Shown: positions 6,020 through 7,908 of the stretch, piece after piece
Layout: each line of letters starts with the position of its first letter
Numbering within the stretch: position 1 is the first letter of the stretch
Origin: Methylacidiphilum caldifontis
GTDB lineage: Bacteria; Verrucomicrobiota; Verrucomicrobiia; Methylacidiphilales; CAMAQI01
Assembly: GCA_945860255.1 (NCBI GenBank)
Contig: CAMAQI010000102.1
Location: forward strand, 1 to 7,908
Reading direction: 5' to 3'
DNA length: 7,908 nt
Notes under the pieces: generated by a model
What the model saw: the letters and a program-made list of their open reading frames with translations, nothing else
Told to the model about the DNA's origin: nothing
The model's database searches: none
Made by a program: the position numbers and the translations under genes

Positions 6020-7908
6020 ATGTCTGATCCGCTATTAAAAAAAGTCGAAAAAAAAGAGGAGTCACTTCAAGGCTCAGTCATCCAAGTCGGGCTGCGCCAT
6101 CCGATTTCTTGGGTTCGCCGTTTTCTCGCCGGATTGGGAATCACGACCACTGTTTTGATTGTGGTGCCGATTCTCGTTGCGATTCTCTGGCTTCGTTATT
6201 TAGGTCTCCCCTCACAAATTAAATTTTTTGTTCAAAAAGAACTCGAAAAACAGGGACTCCAAGTCGAGTTCGAGCGGTTATTGCTCGATCCCTCAGGCGG
6301 TTTTTTAGCCGATCGACTGACGGTTTATCGGGGAGGGGAAAAGGAACAGGTCTGGGTGCAGGTCGATCGTGTTCGAATTGGGATCGCATGGCTTTCTTGG
6401 TGGCGAGGGGAACCTTTTATTCATAGCGCCTCGATTCGTAATGCCTCGATTCAACTTCCGATCAGTCCAAGGGAATCGGTAACACTGGATGAGACTCATG
6501 CCGATCTCGTTTTTAAAAAAGGAATCGTTGAGGTGAGAGAGGCGCATTCACGAGTCATTAACTTTCAGCTACAATTAAAAGGAGTTATTGAATTAAACGG
6601 TCGCCCCCCCGCGCGGCCGGCCACGGAGAAGGATCTCGTTTATCGGGAGAATTTGTGGAAATCGTTTCGAAAGTATGCGTTGGAGTTCGAATCTGAAAAT
6701 CCGATATTAGTGACTTTAGAGTTTAAAACACCGACCCTCCATCCGGAGCTTTCAGAGGCCTCGCTTTATATCCATTCGACCGTTTGCCGTTGGCGAGGGG
6801 TTCAAGTCGAGGAGATGGGATTGAGAGCGCATTTGGAGCAAAGTCGATTGCGATTGGAAGATATCCATTTTCAACTCGCTCGAGGAGAGTGGTTGGCAAA
6901 AGGAGATTGGTATCTTGATGAGAAGCGATCGACGATCGAATTTCAATCCAGCCTCGATCTTTCTGCCTTTGCTCCCGCCTTTCCAGGAAAAATTGGAGAG
7001 GCATTAGGAAAGCTTACTTTTGAGGATCCTGCCCGTTTTTCAGGTCGCTTGAACACTCTCTTTAATCCTGATTTTCAATACGATCTTCAGTTGGATTTGA
7101 ATTGGAAGAAATTTTCCTATGGGAATATCCCCTTTGATCGATTGGATCTTCCGATTGCGATCGATTCGAATCGGTTTTTGGTTTCAGGGATGGAGTTAGT
7201 CAGTGCAAAAGGGGCTGTTTCCTTTAGCGCCCTTTACGATCGTTCGATTCCGGAGATTAAAGGGAATTTAAAAAGCAATCTCGATCCGACGGTTTTTATT
7301 GGTGTTTTTGGAGAGGGGGCAGATCGGTTTTTATCGAGTCTCGAGTTTCAAGCAAAAGGACCACTCCTGAATGTGAAGTTAAAAGGAAAGAGCTTAAATC
7401 CTCAGGATTGGAAATTGACCGGAAAAATTGCGTTTGAAAAGGGGTTGTATAAAAAAGTCTATTTGGAAGCCGCTTCGACCGATCTTTCCTTTGAAAAGGG
7501 AAAATTAGTTTTATCCGCTTTAAAGGCGAAACGACCTGAGGGAGAGGCACGCGGGGGGGTTGTCTACGATTTTAATCAGGAAACCGTCTTTCTAGATCAG
7601 GTCGTTTCGACGGTTCAGGTGCGGGATATCGCCATTATGTTTGGATCGGTTTTTGATTCCTATTTGAAACCGTATCCTCTGACGATACCTCCCTTAGTTC
7701 ATGCTCATGGGTTGATCGATGCTCTGGCTCGTCGAGAAGAGCCGGTTCATGACTTAAAACTTCAGATCGAATCGCAAGGAGTTTTGGATTATCAATTTAT
7801 GGGGAAGGGGTTGAAATTCAATAAACCGAAAGTCGATTTAACGATTCAAAAGAGTCTCCTTCAACTCACCACACAATCGGCAGAGCTTTTTGAGGGGAAA
7901 TTTGGTCT
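6020..7908 (+). CDS. Large AsmA/TamB-like membrane-anchored protein (3' end outside window)
   Basis: The frame is open for 629 codons from ATG 6020 to the window end, so the protein is large and cut off. After a charged N-terminal tail (1-34, many Lys and Glu) there is one membrane helix (about 36-58), then GLP and the segment KELEKQGLQVEFERLLLD with SGGFLADRLTVY (92-103). A start of helix, amphipathic segment and first beta-strand block ending in a 'described layer' phrase is the usual start of AsmA-like, DUF3971 or TamB-type proteins. These are bridge-like lipid transport or outer-membrane biogenesis factors that hang from the inner membrane into the periplasm. The rest is long, beta-rich and repetitive in style, with recurring 'gxLxx' and 'FxGxLxT' segments, with no enzyme motif. 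There is no clear Shine-Dalgarno sequence; a stop in the same frame at 5993-5995 makes 6020 the only ATG start. It follows lhgO by 48 bases, perhaps cotranscribed. The precise family is uncertain. Confidence 0.65.
   Translation, partial: MSDPLLKKVEKKEESLQGSVIQVGLRHPISWVRRFLAGLGITTTVLIVVPILVAILWLRYLGLPSQIKFFVQKELEKQGLQVEFERLLLDPSGGFLADRLTVYRGGEKEQVWVQVDRVRIGIAWLSWWRGEPFIHSASIRNASIQLPISPRESVTLDETHADLVFKKGIVEVREAHSRVINFQLQLKGVIELNGRPPARPATEKDLVYRENLWKSFRKYALEFESENPILVTLEFKTPTLHPELSEASLYIHSTVCRWRGVQVEEMGLRAHLEQSRLRLEDIHFQLARGEWLAKGDWYLDEKRSTIEFQSSLDLSAFAPAFPGKIGEALGKLTFEDPARFSGRLNTLFNPDFQYDLQLDLNWKKFSYGNIPFDRLDLPIAIDSNRFLVSGMELVSAKGAVSFSALYDRSIPEIKGNLKSNLDPTVFIGVFGEGADRFLSSLEFQAKGPLLNVKLKGKSLNPQDWKLTGKIAFEKGLYKKVYLEAASTDLSFEKGKLVLSALKAKRPEGEARGGVVYDFNQETVFLDQVVSTVQVRDIAIMFGSVFDSYLKPYPLTIPPLVHAHGLIDALARREEPVHDLKLQIESQGVLDYQFMGKGLKFNKPKVDLTIQKSLLQLTTQSAELFEGKFG

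Noticed and set aside
6428..6452. Direct repeat GCCTCGATTC twice, 15 bases apart
   Set aside because: It encodes ASI-R/ASI-Q in adjacent beta segments of the AsmA-like protein; a short coding coincidence is more likely than a functional repeat.
6723..7004. Minus-strand open frames of 93 and 64 codons, and similar ones near 6305 and 7296
   Set aside because: All lie antisense to the long open + frame from 6020, and none shows protein family features.

Overview
The window holds eight protein-coding genes, all on the + strand; the first and last run off the edges. The base composition is moderate, with many GATC and TCGA steps. No rRNA, tRNA, CRISPR array, phage gene or insertion sequence was seen. 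The cell is a respiring, probably Gram-negative bacterium, since there is a complex I subunit and a membrane-anchored AsmA-like protein. The stand-alone methyltransferase of the OvoA C-terminal type and the style of the AsmA-like protein suggest Verrucomicrobiota or a related PVC lineage. That placement is inferred from memory of families, not from a search.

Left part (1-2347): the C-terminal half of a TIGR01777-type SDR epimerase overlaps by four bases (ATGA) with a GT-B-like glycosyltransferase. A small membrane-anchored protein with a DUF883/ElaB-like C-terminus follows, then nuoA (complex I subunit A), whose Shine-Dalgarno sequence spans the small gene's stop codon. These four genes are closely spaced and could be one transcript, although their functions do not form a pathway. 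nuoA is not followed by nuoB.

Middle part (2348-4430): an M29-like metallo-aminopeptidase with its metal ligands in place, then a stand-alone SAM methyltransferase of the putative 4-mercaptohistidine N1-methyltransferase family (the C-terminal domain of ovothiol synthase OvoA). No OvoA sulfoxide-synthase domain is present here.

Intergenic stretch (4431-4780): 350 bases without a gene. A GC-rich segment at 4461-4522 can form competing hairpins; the rest is AT/pyrimidine-rich and leads into lhgO.

Right part (4781-7908): L-2-hydroxyglutarate oxidase (lhgO), then the first 629 codons of a large AsmA/TamB-like protein with one N-terminal membrane helix, open to the window end.

I found no convincing new multi-gene system. 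The best leads are a canonical A_AAA_AAA slippery heptamer at the epimerase/glycosyltransferase junction, where a -1 shift would fuse the two proteins, the structured element before lhgO, a 20-bp perfect palindrome inside the glycosyltransferase gene, and the solitary nuoA and OvoA-type methyltransferase genes.
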